A DNA stretch of 64,000 nucleotides from Nitrospirota bacterium (GTDB lineage Bacteria; Nitrospirota; Thermodesulfovibrionia; Thermodesulfovibrionales; UBA6898): positions 124,001 to 188,000 of the forward strand of contig JAJZPM010000002.1 in the NCBI GenBank assembly GCA_021811105.1, in the 5' to 3' direction. Every line of letters begins with the position of its first letter. The stretch's first letter is position 1. Position numbers and translations under genes: made by a program. Under the pieces are notes generated by a model. That model worked only from the letters and a program-made list of their open reading frames with translations. It searched no databases and was not told the origin of the DNA. This document shows positions 43,055 through 52,696 of the stretch, in pieces.

Positions 43055-44860
43055 ATGGCCTTTACCGGAGAGTTAGAACAACTACACATAGTTGATATCA
43101 TTCAACTGCTCAATACGACGAGGAAGTCCGGCACTTTTTCCGTCAGGGGAAAGAAGGGGGAAAGCCGGATCATCTTTAGTAACGGGTATATTGTCGGCGC
43201 AAGCCATCTCAGCAACAAAGTCCGCATCGGCACCGTCCTGGTAAAGATGAAGGCCATCACCGTCAAAGACCTAACGCAGGCGCTGGAAGTCCAGAAAAAA
43301 GCCGGTAAGCGCCGCAAGCCCCTGATCAACACGCTCATCGAACTCGGCAGATTAGGCCGCGAAGATGCATCGAGAGGCCTCAAAAAGCTTATCGAGATCA
43401 CCCTCGTCGAATTGATCGGCTGGAAGACGGGGACGTTCACCCTTGATTCGGACGCGGTCTCGGTCTCTCCGGAATGCAGCTACCCCCTCAGCGCGATGGA
43501 GCAGGAAATAAGTCTCGACGCACAAATGCTGCTGATGGACGCCCTTCGTGTTTACGACGAAAGGGAACGGGACCGCCAGGCCGGGAAAACTGTATCACCC
43601 GATGAGGAACTGTTCGCGGACGTGGCTCCGCCGGAAACTCCGGCCGAAAAAAAACTCGTGCAGCCGGTCATTACCGCCGATGACCTCGGACTGGGCGACC
43701 TTGAGCACCTCGAGCGGAAGATGCCCCAGTTCGTCCCGGAAGACGAAGTTTTCGATCCGGTCGAGATTCATCGTCAGAAGATAAAGGAGACCCTGAGCGG
43801 TTTTCCGGAGGGAGATCAGGAGGCTTTTGTCCTTTTCCTCGAGAAATCCTCGGCAAGCAGAAGAGGCAGCGAGGGAACGCTGGGAAAGGAGGAACTGACA
43901 AATGGAATCGTCCTGTTCAGCGAGGATGAATTCATTACCCATTCTGTGATGACGATCTGCAAGGCAGACGGCGTCCTTGTCTTTGCCACAGACGGTGAGG
44001 AGGAACTCCTCCGCATCATGGAGCAATGCGGCAAAATCGGGGTCCTGCCCGTCCTGGTCTTCGATGATCCGGGAACATCGAAAAGGATCCTCTCCCGGGA
44101 AAAGATAGTCGGCCTGCGCCGGCGGGTTCAGGAACGATATCCACAGGTTCCCGTCATCCAGGCGGCTTTGTTTCCGGATTACGACTTTCTGCTCCAGTCC
44201 TATCGTGAGGGCGCACGGGCGGTCTTCCCGAAACCCTTACGGGAAGAGGGGAAGGCAACATTCATCGGGGATGCGATTACATTTCTTGAGGTTTTCAGGT
44301 CCTATGTGACCCGTTTTTTCCTGGAGCAGAAAGTCCCGGCAGCGGGAGACGATCGGTTAAGAAGGTTCAAAGAGAACGTACTTGCGCTAAGGGACCGTTA
44401 TGCGGCAGACCCTTCACTCGTCCTTCTTCAATATGCAGCCGACGTGTGTGAGCGGGCTATAACGTTTGTTGTTCGCCAGTCAGAACTCGCGGGGGAAAGG
44501 GCCGTCGGTGTGTTTGCAGAGAAGGACGAGGGTCCGACTGCAGTCACGCGCCTGAAGGTCCCTCTGGCGACGCCTTCGGTCTTCAGTGACGCGCTCGAAA
44601 AAGGGAAAGTCTTTTACGGTGAGAGGGAGGATGATATTCTCAAAAAACATCTCTTCGACGCCATTGGAGCGCCCCTTTCACCGGCGATAATCCTTGTGCC
44701 GGTAAAAAGTCGCGGGAAGGTCGTGATGCTCACCTATGGAGACTTCGGGACAAAAGAGGCTTCTCCCGTGCCGGCAGACCTCCTGGAGATTCTGGCGAGC
44801 CAGGCCGGAATGGCACTGGAAAATGCATTTTATCACAAGCAGATCGACAAGGGGTCCTGA
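43055..44860 (+). CDS. DUF4388-domain regulator with degenerate receiver and GAF-like region
   Basis: A 601-residue cytoplasmic protein in three parts. Residues 1-110 are a DUF4388 domain (the PatA N-terminal type; ELEQLHIVDIIQLLNTTRKS, then GTFSVRGKKGESRIIFSNG). Residues about 285-420 look like a receiver without a clear phospho-acceptor Asp context (NGIVLFSEDEFITHSVM ... AVFPKPL), and 440-600 resemble a GAF domain. The gene is followed after 53 bases by pilT, so it probably adjusts twitching or pilus retraction. No ribosome site is obvious before ATG 43055. DUF4388 proteins are linked to gliding and pilus control in myxobacteria and cyanobacteria. Confidence 0.8.
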   Translation: MAFTGELEQLHIVDIIQLLNTTRKSGTFSVRGKKGESRIIFSNGYIVGASHLSNKVRIGTVLVKMKAITVKDLTQALEVQKKAGKRRKPLINTLIELGRLGREDASRGLKKLIEITLVELIGWKTGTFTLDSDAVSVSPECSYPLSAMEQEISLDAQMLLMDALRVYDERERDRQAGKTVSPDEELFADVAPPETPAEKKLVQPVITADDLGLGDLEHLERKMPQFVPEDEVFDPVEIHRQKIKETLSGFPEGDQEAFVLFLEKSSASRRGSEGTLGKEELTNGIVLFSEDEFITHSVMTICKADGVLVFATDGEEELLRIMEQCGKIGVLPVLVFDDPGTSKRILSREKIVGLRRRVQERYPQVPVIQAALFPDYDFLLQSYREGARAVFPKPLREEGKATFIGDAITFLEVFRSYVTRFFLEQKVPAAGDDRLRRFKENVLALRDRYAADPSLVLLQYAADVCERAITFVVRQSELAGERAVGVFAEKDEGPTAVTRLKVPLATPSVFSDALEKGKVFYGEREDDILKKHLFDAIGAPLSPAIILVPVKSRGKVVMLTYGDFGTKEASPVPADLLEILASQAGMALENAFYHKQIDKGS

Positions 44861-44913
44861 ATGAGCCCCGGGCACCGATACAGACCGATATTCCACGCAA
44901 GGGGGAAACTATT

Positions 44914-45981
44914 ATGGACATAGCCACCTTTACACAAATTCTTGAAATCGCATTTGAAAAAAGGGTCTCCGATATCCATTTCGAGGTAGACAACCCCCCG
45001 CTCTTCAGGGCGCGCGGACACCTGATCCACTCGAAGCTCAGCAACCTGACGCCGCAGGACACAGAGTTTGTAGCGGCCGTTGTCATGGAACAGCACGGCC
45101 GGAAGATGCCCGACGAACTGAAAGAATTCGACACCTCATATACATTGCCGAATGTGGGACGTTTCCGGGTGAGCATCTTCCGCCAGCGGGGCAATATCGG
45201 GCTCGTAATGCGGGTCATTCCCCATCATATCGGTACATTCGAGGAGCTGAACCTCCCGCCCGCACTGGGCAATATAGCGAAGGCAGCCAACGGCCTGATC
45301 CTCGTCTGCGGACCCACGGGCAACGGGAAATCCACGACCATCGCATCGATTATCCGGTATATCAACGACAATTTCAAATATAACGTAATCACGATTGAAG
45401 ACCCGATCGAATATATTTTCCATGCAAATAAAAGCTGCATCATCCAGAGGGAAGTGGGCATCGACACCGACAGTTTCGGGGGGGCTCTGAAGGCCGCGAT
45501 GCGGATGGACCCCGACGTGATCATGGTCGGAGAAATGCGAGATCTCGAAACGATCGACGCCTGCGTCAAGGCCGCAGAAACCGGACACCTCGTTCTGTCG
45601 ACCCTTCATACACACAATGCGGCCTCAACCATCAACCGTATAGTGGGGTACTTCCCCCCCCAGGCCCAGGAGAATATCCGTCACAGGCTCGCGGAGATAC
45701 TAGTTGCCACGGTTTCTCTGCGGCTTGTGCGCGGTAAAAGCGGCGAAGTCGTCGTGCCGGCCCTGGAGTTAATGTATGCTACCTCCACTATAAAGGCGTG
45801 TATCCGGGACGGTCATCTCGATGAGATCGAGTCGCATATAGAAAAAGGGGGCGACGAATATAAGATGCAGACGCTCGACCAGCACCTTATCCAGCTCTGC
45901 AGGCAGGACGCCATTACCCTCGATGAGGCGAAGAGGACTTCACGCTCGTCCGATCTGGAACGGAAGCTGATCTATTATTAG
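44914..45981 (+). CDS. pilT: Type IV pilus retraction ATPase (PilT/PilU family)
   Basis: A 355-residue secretion ATPase. Walker A is CGPTGNGKSTTIASII near residue 131, with Asn in place of the commoner Ser. The Asp box and Walker B are in ITIEDPIEYIFHANK and MRMDPDVIMVGEMRD, and the His box is STLHTHNAASTINR. PilT depolymerises type IV pili from the cytoplasmic face of the inner membrane. Start 44914 has AAGGGGG upstream. A pilin gene occurs at 60 kb but no assembly genes are in the window. PilU is the alternative; the C-terminal AIRE-type motif is not clear, so the symbol is tentative. Confidence 0.92.
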   Translation: MDIATFTQILEIAFEKRVSDIHFEVDNPPLFRARGHLIHSKLSNLTPQDTEFVAAVVMEQHGRKMPDELKEFDTSYTLPNVGRFRVSIFRQRGNIGLVMRVIPHHIGTFEELNLPPALGNIAKAANGLILVCGPTGNGKSTTIASIIRYINDNFKYNVITIEDPIEYIFHANKSCIIQREVGIDTDSFGGALKAAMRMDPDVIMVGEMRDLETIDACVKAAETGHLVLSTLHTHNAASTINRIVGYFPPQAQENIRHRLAEILVATVSLRLVRGKSGEVVVPALELMYATSTIKACIRDGHLDEIESHIEKGGDEYKMQTLDQHLIQLCRQDAITLDEAKRTSRSSDLERKLIYY

Positions 45982-45999
45982 CCGGCGATTGAGAACGCT

Positions 46000-46227
46000 T
46001 CAGGCAACGTCCGCCTCTTCGTACAGCGGCGACAGGCTCGTATAGAAGGGGATTCCCTCGCGGTTCGAGTATTCGTAAACACCTGCGGCTACCATCCCTG
46101 CCGCGACCCCCGCGACAGCGCCCAGAAGCCCGCCTTTCGCAGGATTTTTCCGGTCCGCAAGAATCCCGATCGCCCCACCCGCCACCGCAGCCACACCAAG
46201 CCATATCCCATAGTCAGTTTTATTCAT
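46000..46227 (-). CDS. Small glycine-zipper membrane protein
   Basis: A 75-residue protein with two hydrophobic, Gly/Ala-rich segments (GIWLGVAAVAGGAIGILAD and LLGAVAGVAAGMVAAGVYEY) separated by a basic loop. This is a glycine-zipper type membrane hairpin. No family is recognised. ATG 46227 is used; a TTG four codons earlier opens the frame. It converges with pilT and lies downstream of plsC on the opposite side, with no clear operon. Confidence 0.6.
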   Translation of the reverse strand: MNKTDYGIWLGVAAVAGGAIGILADRKNPAKGGLLGAVAGVAAGMVAAGVYEYSNREGIPFYTSLSPLYEEADVA

Positions 46228-46308
46228 ATGATCTTTCAACCCTGTAAATCGCCTTTTTATAATACCATGAGCGCCGGGAAGCGGACAAAGGGTAAAGGCC
46301 GGGGATTT

Positions 46309-47061
46309 TCAGACTTCCCGATATCCCTTCTCCAGGTCCCCAAGCACCGTTTCTTCCACCATCCTGCAGATCTCTGCCGCTGTCTTCCCCTCAGACTCCC
46401 TCCGCGCTACCGGGCTGTGAATACTGACTTTTACGCGGATACTCTGCCGCCGGCTGACCTTTGCCGCATTTTCCCTCAGGGACTGCGGTGCATGCCATGC
46501 GATCTCCGCGTCCTCTTCGTAGTTAAGCGTCACCGGCAAAAGTGTAATCCCGGGGTTGAGATCCATTACCTTGAAGATGCCCCTGCTGAAGGGCAGCCGC
46601 TCGGAAATACGCCCGGTCGTTCCCTGTGGGAAAACAGCAATTATCCGGTCACGGCAACAGTTCGCAACCGTCTTAAGCACCCTGATTCTCTCTTTTCGGC
46701 CGGTCCGCTCAAAGAAGATGACCCCCATGAGCCACGCGATTTGGCCGATGATCGGATAATATTTCACCTCCGCCTTGCTCACGAAGGCGGTACCGAACAG
46801 GTTGGAGAGGACGAAGATATCCAGGAAACTGGTGTGATTCGAAATGATGAGAAGCCCTTTCCTCTTTTTCTTGAAGGCCCGGAAGTGCTTCACCCGCTCG
46901 ATCCTCACCCGGTAAATGAGAAGGCAGATTTTTGAATAGAACTGAACGAGTCTCGGCCCGATACGCAGCCGCCAGGGATACAGAACCAGGAGAATGAGGA
47001 AATAGAAAGGCGCAAGGGTAACGGTAACAATCAGGAGTTGTGCTGTCTTAAAGAAAAACAT
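46309..47061 (-). CDS. plsC: 1-acyl-sn-glycerol-3-phosphate acyltransferase
   Basis: A 250-residue membrane-bound acyltransferase. The catalytic HX4D box is NHTSFLDIFVL near residue 77, the phosphate-binding motif is VFPQGTTGR near residue 146, and a hydrophobic anchor (LLIVTVTLAPFYFLILLVLY) is at the N-terminus. It makes phosphatidic acid from lysophosphatidic acid. The overall match is to the PlsC family; some relatives acylate other lipids, so the exact acceptor is inferred. It is divergent from the cupin gene. Confidence 0.9.
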   Translation of the reverse strand: MFFFKTAQLLIVTVTLAPFYFLILLVLYPWRLRIGPRLVQFYSKICLLIYRVRIERVKHFRAFKKKRKGLLIISNHTSFLDIFVLSNLFGTAFVSKAEVKYYPIIGQIAWLMGVIFFERTGRKERIRVLKTVANCCRDRIIAVFPQGTTGRISERLPFSRGIFKVMDLNPGITLLPVTLNYEEDAEIAWHAPQSLRENAAKVSRRQSIRVKVSIHSPVARRESEGKTAAEICRMVEETVLGDLEKGYREV

Positions 47062-47216
47062 ATCCCATACGATAGCATGGAAGCGGCAAAGCGCGGAAGT
47101 GCCGCCGCAAAAAGCAGCCGGCTTCCATATTTTTTGTTCGGTGCCGTATGACCTTTGTCATAGCCTCCACACCGGACCTGTGGGATAATTAATCAGGTAT
47201 AATAAAGGAGGTTCAT

Positions 47217-47531
47217 ATGGAAATTCTGGTTCTGAATAAGCTGATGAAATTCTCCCCCGACAGGATCGGCAGGGAGATGCTTTCGGATAAACCCGAGATG
47301 AGGATCGCCCTCATGTGTCTTGAGCCGGGGCAGGAACTCACGCCTCACAAGGCCCCTCTTCGTCTTATGATGTACGTGGTCGAAGGGAAAGGGAGTTTCA
47401 CGGTGGGAGACGAAACAGTCGAGGCCGCCGAAAAGACCTGTATCCTATGTGATCCGATGACCCCTCATGGCTTCAAGGCCGACAAGGGAAGCCGTCTGGT
47501 GGTAATGGCGGTAGTGACGCCGGTAGAGTAG
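47217..47531 (+). CDS. Cupin-domain protein
   Basis: A 104-residue single-domain cupin. The two metal-binding motifs are seen as PGQELTPHKAPLRLMMYVVEG (near residues 38-58) and PMTPHGFKAD near residue 80, although the first motif has only one clear histidine. The substrate is unknown; small cupins act as sugar isomerases, dioxygenase-like enzymes or ligand sensors. ATG 47217 has AGGAGG upstream. It precedes a small ferredoxin gene by about 110 bases. Confidence 0.85.
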   Translation: MEILVLNKLMKFSPDRIGREMLSDKPEMRIALMCLEPGQELTPHKAPLRLMMYVVEGKGSFTVGDETVEAAEKTCILCDPMTPHGFKADKGSRLVVMAVVTPVE

Positions 47532-47640
47532 GCGGCAGGAACTCCCGTCGATCAGTTTTCCGCATGGTGCAACAAGAGGACCGTCCTGCTCAAATGTTTC
47601 TATGCGAGTAAAAAAATATTATTCCATAAGGAGGTAACGA

Positions 47641-47829
47641 ATGTTTTTGGTCAACGTGAATTTTGACTGCTGCACGGGATGCGGTGAATGCGTGAACATC
47701 TGCCCGGTCGGCGTCTACCAGATGGGAGAAAACGGCAAGACCGACCCCTATCAGGCAGGCGAATGCGTCGGCTGCATGAGCTGCGTAGAAGTCTGTCCCG
47801 ACAAGTGCATAGAAGTCAGAGAGATGTAA
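47641..47829 (+). CDS. 2x[4Fe-4S] ferredoxin
   Basis: A 62-residue bacterial-type ferredoxin with two complete cluster motifs, CCTGCGECVNICP and CVGCMSCVEVCP. The extra Cys next to the first motif (DCCTGC) is not a ligand in known structures. It carries low-potential electrons in the cytoplasm. AAGGAGGTAACGA directly precedes ATG 47641, a near-perfect ribosome site that implies high expression. The partner enzyme is unknown. Confidence 0.93.
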   Translation: MFLVNVNFDCCTGCGECVNICPVGVYQMGENGKTDPYQAGECVGCMSCVEVCPDKCIEVREM

Positions 47830-47933
47830 CCTTTCCGATGCAGGGCGGGTAGTAATCCCCGCCCCGCCCTGACCGCCTTCCCCTTCCCCTTACTCTGGAT
47901 ATCGTTTATAATACTACCGGTCTCAAAAGGCAG

Positions 47934-48101
47934 GCACATAATTGTCAGAAAAATCCCTCCTAACCTCCCTTTGCTAAAGGGAGGGATTACCCCTCTTTTC
48001 CGCCCCGGCGGATCAGCCGGGGCTGAGGCAAAGAGGCCTGCCTGCCGGTAGGCAGGGGCAAAGGGAGATTTTCCGGTTAGAATGTGCATTCAATTATGAG
48101 A
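47934..48101. repeat. MITE-like repeat, copy B
   Basis: A 168-base element aligning throughout with 40742-40906, including CCTCCTAACCTCCCTTT, CGGCGGATCAGCCGGGGCTG and GCATTCAATTA. The two copies differ at scattered positions and by a few small gaps. It lies in the ferredoxin-pyrE gap. Confidence 0.8.
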
Positions 48102-48143
48102 TACCTAATAAGTATCGATCCCATCTGAAAGGAAGCTGCAAAG

Positions 48144-48722
48144 ATGAAAGAGCGTCTCATCAAGCTTTTGATCGATAAGGCCTTCAAATACAGCGAGGAG
48201 CCGGTCTTCAAGCTCGTCTCCGGACGGATGAGCAATTACTACTTCAACTGCAAGGCGGTCACCCTCCACCCCGAGGGCATGCACCTCATCGGCAATCTCA
48301 TCTACGACATGATCAGAGATTCCGGCGCCAGGGGCATAGGCGGACTTACCCTCGGGGCGGACCCGATCGCGGACGCGGTGGCTTACACATCATATCTGAA
48401 AGGCAATCCGGTAGAGGCCTTCGTGGTCAGGAAGTCAGCCAAGTCGCACGGCACCATGCAGTGGATAGAGGGAAACGTTCAAAAAGGTGACAGGGTAGTA
48501 ATAGTGGACGATGTCATCACCACCGGCAAATCGACCATCGAGGCGATCAATAAGTCGAAGGAGGCCGGCCTGGATATCGTAAAGGTTATCGCCCTTGTCG
48601 ACCGCCAGGAAGGCGGAAGGGAAAACATCGAAACACTCGGGTTCAACGTGGAACCGGTCGTCACGCGGGAAGAGGTGATGAAAGTCTACAGGGCTACGGA
48701 CGGCCGAGATATTTTTCGCTGA
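48144..48722 (+). CDS. pyrE: Orotate phosphoribosyltransferase
   Basis: A 192-residue enzyme that makes orotidine 5'-phosphate from orotate and PRPP in de novo pyrimidine synthesis. The PRPP motif is RVVIVDDVITTGKSTIEAI near residue 120, and the orotate-binding region is SGRMSNYYFNCKAVTLHPEG near residue 26. ATG 48144 has AAGGAAG upstream. Its last 29 bases overlap the end of glnE on the opposite strand, a convergent arrangement. Confidence 0.96.
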   Translation: MKERLIKLLIDKAFKYSEEPVFKLVSGRMSNYYFNCKAVTLHPEGMHLIGNLIYDMIRDSGARGIGGLTLGADPIADAVAYTSYLKGNPVEAFVVRKSAKSHGTMQWIEGNVQKGDRVVIVDDVITTGKSTIEAINKSKEAGLDIVKVIALVDRQEGGRENIETLGFNVEPVVTREEVMKVYRATDGRDIFR

Positions 48723-51513
48723 ATTCGCGGACTGCCTTTCTTTTATTCCCGAGGGACTCAACAAAGGGATCTGCCCGTTCGAACCCCATGTATTCGGCGG
48801 CGTCCCTCACTTTTTCTTCGTCTCTCCTGAGGATGCTGTCACCCCTCAGCCTCAGGAAACTTTCGAGGCCCCGATAAAAGATGTAGGCATCTTCCATCAG
48901 CGCCGCTTCATCCTGCCTTACTACACCCGCCCGCCGGAGCCTGCCGAGGGCACCGACCGTTCCCTGTACGAGAAGCCCGCCGTGACTGCCGCAGTGGACG
49001 AGCTGAAGGTATTGCACGGCGAATTCGATCTCCTCTATGCCGCCGGGGCCGAGCTTGATGTCATAGCCATGCTGTTCCTTCGCCAGTTCCCTCATGATCC
49101 TCTCTCTCATCAGGAGTATATCGAAGGCGGGAATCTCCTTCCCCCTCGATATCAGGGTTTCCCTTGCCATATTGATAAAGGCAAGACCCGTCTTTACGCT
49201 GCCGGCTACCGGCCTCGCCTTGAGCAGGGCCTGAAATTCCCAGAAGGCCGCTGCCCTCGCGTAGTATTTCCTGAAGCTCTCCAGTGAAGAGACAAGCGGT
49301 CCCTTCGCCCCTTCCGGCCGGAGCCTCGTATCAACGCGGTAGGCCACACCTTCCTTAGTGTACGAAACAAGCATTCTCAGGAACTTTTCCGCTGCTTTCG
49401 TAACGCTCAGCTCCGGATCGCCGGAGGAGACGAATATGACATCGAGGTCCGAACCGAAAGTGATCTCCCGGCCGCCGAGTTTCCCGAAGCCAATAACCGA
49501 CAGGTCCCCCGGCCATTCTCCGATGCAGCCGGACGAGAATGACAGTATCGCCTCCGCGGCCTTGCTCAGCCCCCTCGTCGCCCCGTCCACACCGACCTTC
49601 TTCCGGAGGAAGAGGAGTCCCAGTCTTATCTCCTCGGCCTGCTTGACGAGCCGTATCGCGTCATTGACCGACCGCCCCCCCGCAACAGTGCTTCTGATCT
49701 CTTCTTTCAGCACTTGCAGACTCTTCCACAGCCTTTCTCCCCAGCCGATCATCTCGAGATACTGCGGCCTGCCGAGAAGCATCTTCGTAAGATACTCGGA
49801 CTGCGCAAAGACATATGTCAGCATATCGACAAGGCCTTTGTCCCTTATGAATATCTCGAGATAAGACTCGTTCGCGCTGAGGAGGTTCGCGAATGACTGG
49901 AGATGATTCAACGCGGTGTCGGGCGAGCTGCCTTTCAGTGCCGAGTCGACGAATTGAGGGAGCACCTCGCCCAAAAGCCTCCTTCCTCTCAGGGTCTGGA
50001 AGGTGAAGGTGCTGTCCTTGATCGCCTTGATGTTTCGTATCGCCTTGTCAATATCCTTCAGCCCTCTCCCCGAGAGGTATTCCCTGAGTTCCGCGTCGGA
50101 CATCTCCTCGTCAAAAAAAGTGCCCCCTGCGGCGTCCTCCTCTTTAGGTCCCGTGAAGAGGGAATCATATATCCCCCTTACCCTCGCCCGCCTGGCTTCA
50201 AGGTCAGAGATAAACGTTTCCCCGTCCCGGGAACCCATCTTCCTGCCGAGCGCCTCCAGTTCCGGGCCGGTCGCGGGCACCGTGTGGGTCTGCAGGTTGT
50301 TCAACTGCTGGAGCCGGTGCTCGAGCGTCCTCAGGTACCGGTAATTCTCTGAGAGCAGAGAATAATCTTCCTGGCCGATGAGCGCCTTCTGGAGAAGCCT
50401 GTGCAGGACCTTCAGCGTGCTTCGCTCCCTTAGAAGCGGTTCCCTCCCGCCGTATATGAGCTGTAGTGCCTGAGCAAAAAATTCGATTTCGCGTATCCCT
50501 CCATAACCTCTCTTGATGTCTCCCCTCTTGAAGGTGGAGTCTATTCTCCGTTTCAGGCCGCGTATCTCGTCTATCGCGGAATAGTCGAGGTACTTCCGGT
50601 AGACAAAGGGTTTTATCATCTCGACAAAGCCGCGGCCCAATCCCGCATCGCCGGCAACGGGTCTCGCCCGGAGCAGCATGGCACGCTCCCATGCCCGCCC
50701 CCATGACTCGTAGTACATCTCATATCCCCTCAAGGCAAGCGCGATATCGCCCCGCTGTCCCTCCGGCCTCAGTCTCAGATCGACCCTGTAGGCAAAACCG
50801 TTTTCCGTATTGAGCGAGAGAAAACGGGTAAGGGTCTCTCCGATCTTGCAGTAATATTCGTGGTTGCTGAACCGATGCGCGGTGATGCCCTGGCTGGTAG
50901 TCACGCCGGACGTCTCCCCCGCCTCCGTGCCGTAAACAAAGATGAGGTCGACGTCCGAGCTGAAATTAAGTTCTTCGCCCCCCAACTTGCCGAGGGCGAT
51001 GACCGAAAAGGCATCATTTGCCGGACTGCCGTAGGTCTCGCTAACCGCCGCTCGCACGACCGACAACGACTTATCGAGCACCACGTCGGCAAGCCCGCTC
51101 AGTTCGAGCATGACGTCCACCAGATCTGTCTTCCTGAGTATGTCGCGGAGAGTGATACGCAGGGTCTCCCGCATCTTGAAATCCCGGACAACCGCCATGC
51201 ACCGGACAAGGTCGTAGCGGCGAGAAACTGCCTCGTGTTCTCCATACAAGGCCGCCCGGAGGTTTTCGGAGAGGGTCTCTCTGTCCTGGGGAGTTTCGAT
51301 GTTCTGAAGGGTCTCAAATAAGATGTCCGGATTCGAAATGCAGTAATTCGCCAGGAACTGACTGAAACTGAAGAGCAGGGACACGTCCCTGATATTCGCC
51401 CGGAGTTCATCGACCCTCGAAGGGTTCTCGGCAAAAAAGGACCCGAGGTTTTTCAGTGTCCTTTCAGGGTCGGGCGTCTCGCCTGCCGCGTCTCTAAATA
51501 GCTTTTCCGTCAT
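48694..51513 (-). CDS. glnE: Bifunctional glutamine-synthetase adenylyltransferase/deadenylase
   Basis: A 939-residue enzyme that adenylylates and deadenylylates glutamine synthetase in response to PII and glutamine. Both nucleotidyltransferase domains are complete: GGEELNFSSDVDLIFVYG near residue 180 and GGREITFGSDLDVIFVSSG near residue 680. The central regulatory region has EVLPQFVDSALKGSSPDTAL. The ATG 51513 gives a normal start; the frame opens 15 codons earlier. GlnE fits the presence of glnK and nif genes in the same genome. glnA, glnB and glnD are not in the window. Confidence 0.95.
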   Translation of the reverse strand: MTEKLFRDAAGETPDPERTLKNLGSFFAENPSRVDELRANIRDVSLLFSFSQFLANYCISNPDILFETLQNIETPQDRETLSENLRAALYGEHEAVSRRYDLVRCMAVVRDFKMRETLRITLRDILRKTDLVDVMLELSGLADVVLDKSLSVVRAAVSETYGSPANDAFSVIALGKLGGEELNFSSDVDLIFVYGTEAGETSGVTTSQGITAHRFSNHEYYCKIGETLTRFLSLNTENGFAYRVDLRLRPEGQRGDIALALRGYEMYYESWGRAWERAMLLRARPVAGDAGLGRGFVEMIKPFVYRKYLDYSAIDEIRGLKRRIDSTFKRGDIKRGYGGIREIEFFAQALQLIYGGREPLLRERSTLKVLHRLLQKALIGQEDYSLLSENYRYLRTLEHRLQQLNNLQTHTVPATGPELEALGRKMGSRDGETFISDLEARRARVRGIYDSLFTGPKEEDAAGGTFFDEEMSDAELREYLSGRGLKDIDKAIRNIKAIKDSTFTFQTLRGRRLLGEVLPQFVDSALKGSSPDTALNHLQSFANLLSANESYLEIFIRDKGLVDMLTYVFAQSEYLTKMLLGRPQYLEMIGWGERLWKSLQVLKEEIRSTVAGGRSVNDAIRLVKQAEEIRLGLLFLRKKVGVDGATRGLSKAAEAILSFSSGCIGEWPGDLSVIGFGKLGGREITFGSDLDVIFVSSGDPELSVTKAAEKFLRMLVSYTKEGVAYRVDTRLRPEGAKGPLVSSLESFRKYYARAAAFWEFQALLKARPVAGSVKTGLAFINMARETLISRGKEIPAFDILLMRERIMRELAKEQHGYDIKLGPGGIEEIEFAVQYLQLVHCGSHGGLLVQGTVGALGRLRRAGVVRQDEAALMEDAYIFYRGLESFLRLRGDSILRRDEEKVRDAAEYMGFERADPFVESLGNKRKAVREFSEKYLGRP

Positions 51514-51587
51514 CAATACCCATAATACACGATTAGGGCCGACTGCGGACAGATTCATGCCATATTATTAACCCGGCAATTAAATAT

Positions 51588-51667
51588 CGTCATGCCCGAG
51601 TTCCTTTGTCGGGCATCCAGGGTCTCTGTTCTTTCTGGATTCCCGCCTAAAGACTGCGGGAATGACG
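51588..51667. repeat. Short dispersed repeat (CGTCAT...ATGACG)
   Basis: An 80-base element bounded by CGTCATGCCCG and CGGGAATGACG, with inner pairs such as CCGAGTT...GTCGG and CCCGC...GCGGG. This is the style of widespread intergenic repeats in Gram-negative bacteria. The rest of the 51.5-51.8 kb gap shows a T-run at 51771-51779 and no gene that I can support. Confidence 0.65.
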
Positions 51668-51835
51668 GCCTAAATACACACACTTTATGCAACGTTAGGC
51701 TCTGCTTAGACAGGCATAATGTTCAAAAAGAAGGGACGACAACGTAAGGAGCAAATTGCGACATTATAAAGTTTTTTGGGAGCATGTCTCTGCATCAGTT
51801 GGCAATTTTGGTTACTTTGAATTGTGTGGTAAGAA

Positions 51836-52696
51836 TTACCGCCTCTCTGTTTCCCATAGCCTGGGGTCTATCGAGTCCCTGATGCCTTCACCGAGAAGGT
51901 TGTAGCCGAGCACGGTGACCAGGATAGCGAGGCCGGGGAAGACCGACAGCCACCAGGCCAGCTCTATGTAATCTTTACCGAGAGAGAGAATATTGCCCCA
52001 GCTGGGAGTCGGAGGCTGCACGCCTATCCCAAGAAAGCTCAGCGCGGATTCGACAAGGACCGCGCCGGCAACGCCGAGGACGGCGGAGACGAGGACCGGC
52101 GCCATGCTGTTGATCATGACATGACTGAAGATGATCCGGACGTCGCTCGCCCCGATCGCTCTGGCCGCAAGGACGAACTCCCGTTCCTTCAGCGACAGGA
52201 ATTCGGCCCGAACAAGCCTCGCGACGCCCATCCATGCCGTAAGGCCGATCACGATCATGATGTTCCATATGCTCGATCCTACAAAGGCGATCACCGCGAG
52301 GATGAGGAAAAAGGTCGGGATCGAGAGCATTATATCGATGAACCTCATGATTACCCTGTCGGTCCATCCCCCGTAATAGCCGGCCAACGCGCCGAGAAGC
52401 ATCCCTATGGCGGTCGCGATTCCGATCGCGACAAACCCCACCGCCAGCGAGATGCGGGCACCCCAGATCATCCTGCTCATCACGTCCCTGCCGAGGTCGT
52501 CGGTCCCCAGGGGATGTTGAAGACCGGGAGGCATAAGCACATTGTGCCTGTCGATCGCGTCGGGATTGTACGGGGACAGCAGAGGCGCAAACACGGCGAC
52601 AAAAAAGAGTGCAAGCACAATGACCCCTCCCGCGACCGCAAGGCCGTTTCGCTTGAACCGTTTCCAGAAAAGGTTCCTCAGTGTCTGCTTACCCAT
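51836..52696 (-). CDS. Peptide ABC transporter permease (DppC/OppC type)
   Basis: A 286-residue permease with six transmembrane segments. The typical opening (LAVAGGVIVLALFFVAVFAP) and GTDDLGRDVMSRMIWGARISL are DppC signatures, and the coupling loop is EFVLAARAIGASDVRIIFSHV. It imports peptides or related solutes with the DppB-like partner. It starts directly after the upstream permease stop. No ATPase genes (DppD/F) follow in the window, so energising subunits must be encoded elsewhere. The name nickel or oligopeptide permease cannot be decided from sequence. Confidence 0.9.
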   Translation of the reverse strand: MGKQTLRNLFWKRFKRNGLAVAGGVIVLALFFVAVFAPLLSPYNPDAIDRHNVLMPPGLQHPLGTDDLGRDVMSRMIWGARISLAVGFVAIGIATAIGMLLGALAGYYGGWTDRVIMRFIDIMLSIPTFFLILAVIAFVGSSIWNIMIVIGLTAWMGVARLVRAEFLSLKEREFVLAARAIGASDVRIIFSHVMINSMAPVLVSAVLGVAGAVLVESALSFLGIGVQPPTPSWGNILSLGKDYIELAWWLSVFPGLAILVTVLGYNLLGEGIRDSIDPRLWETERR

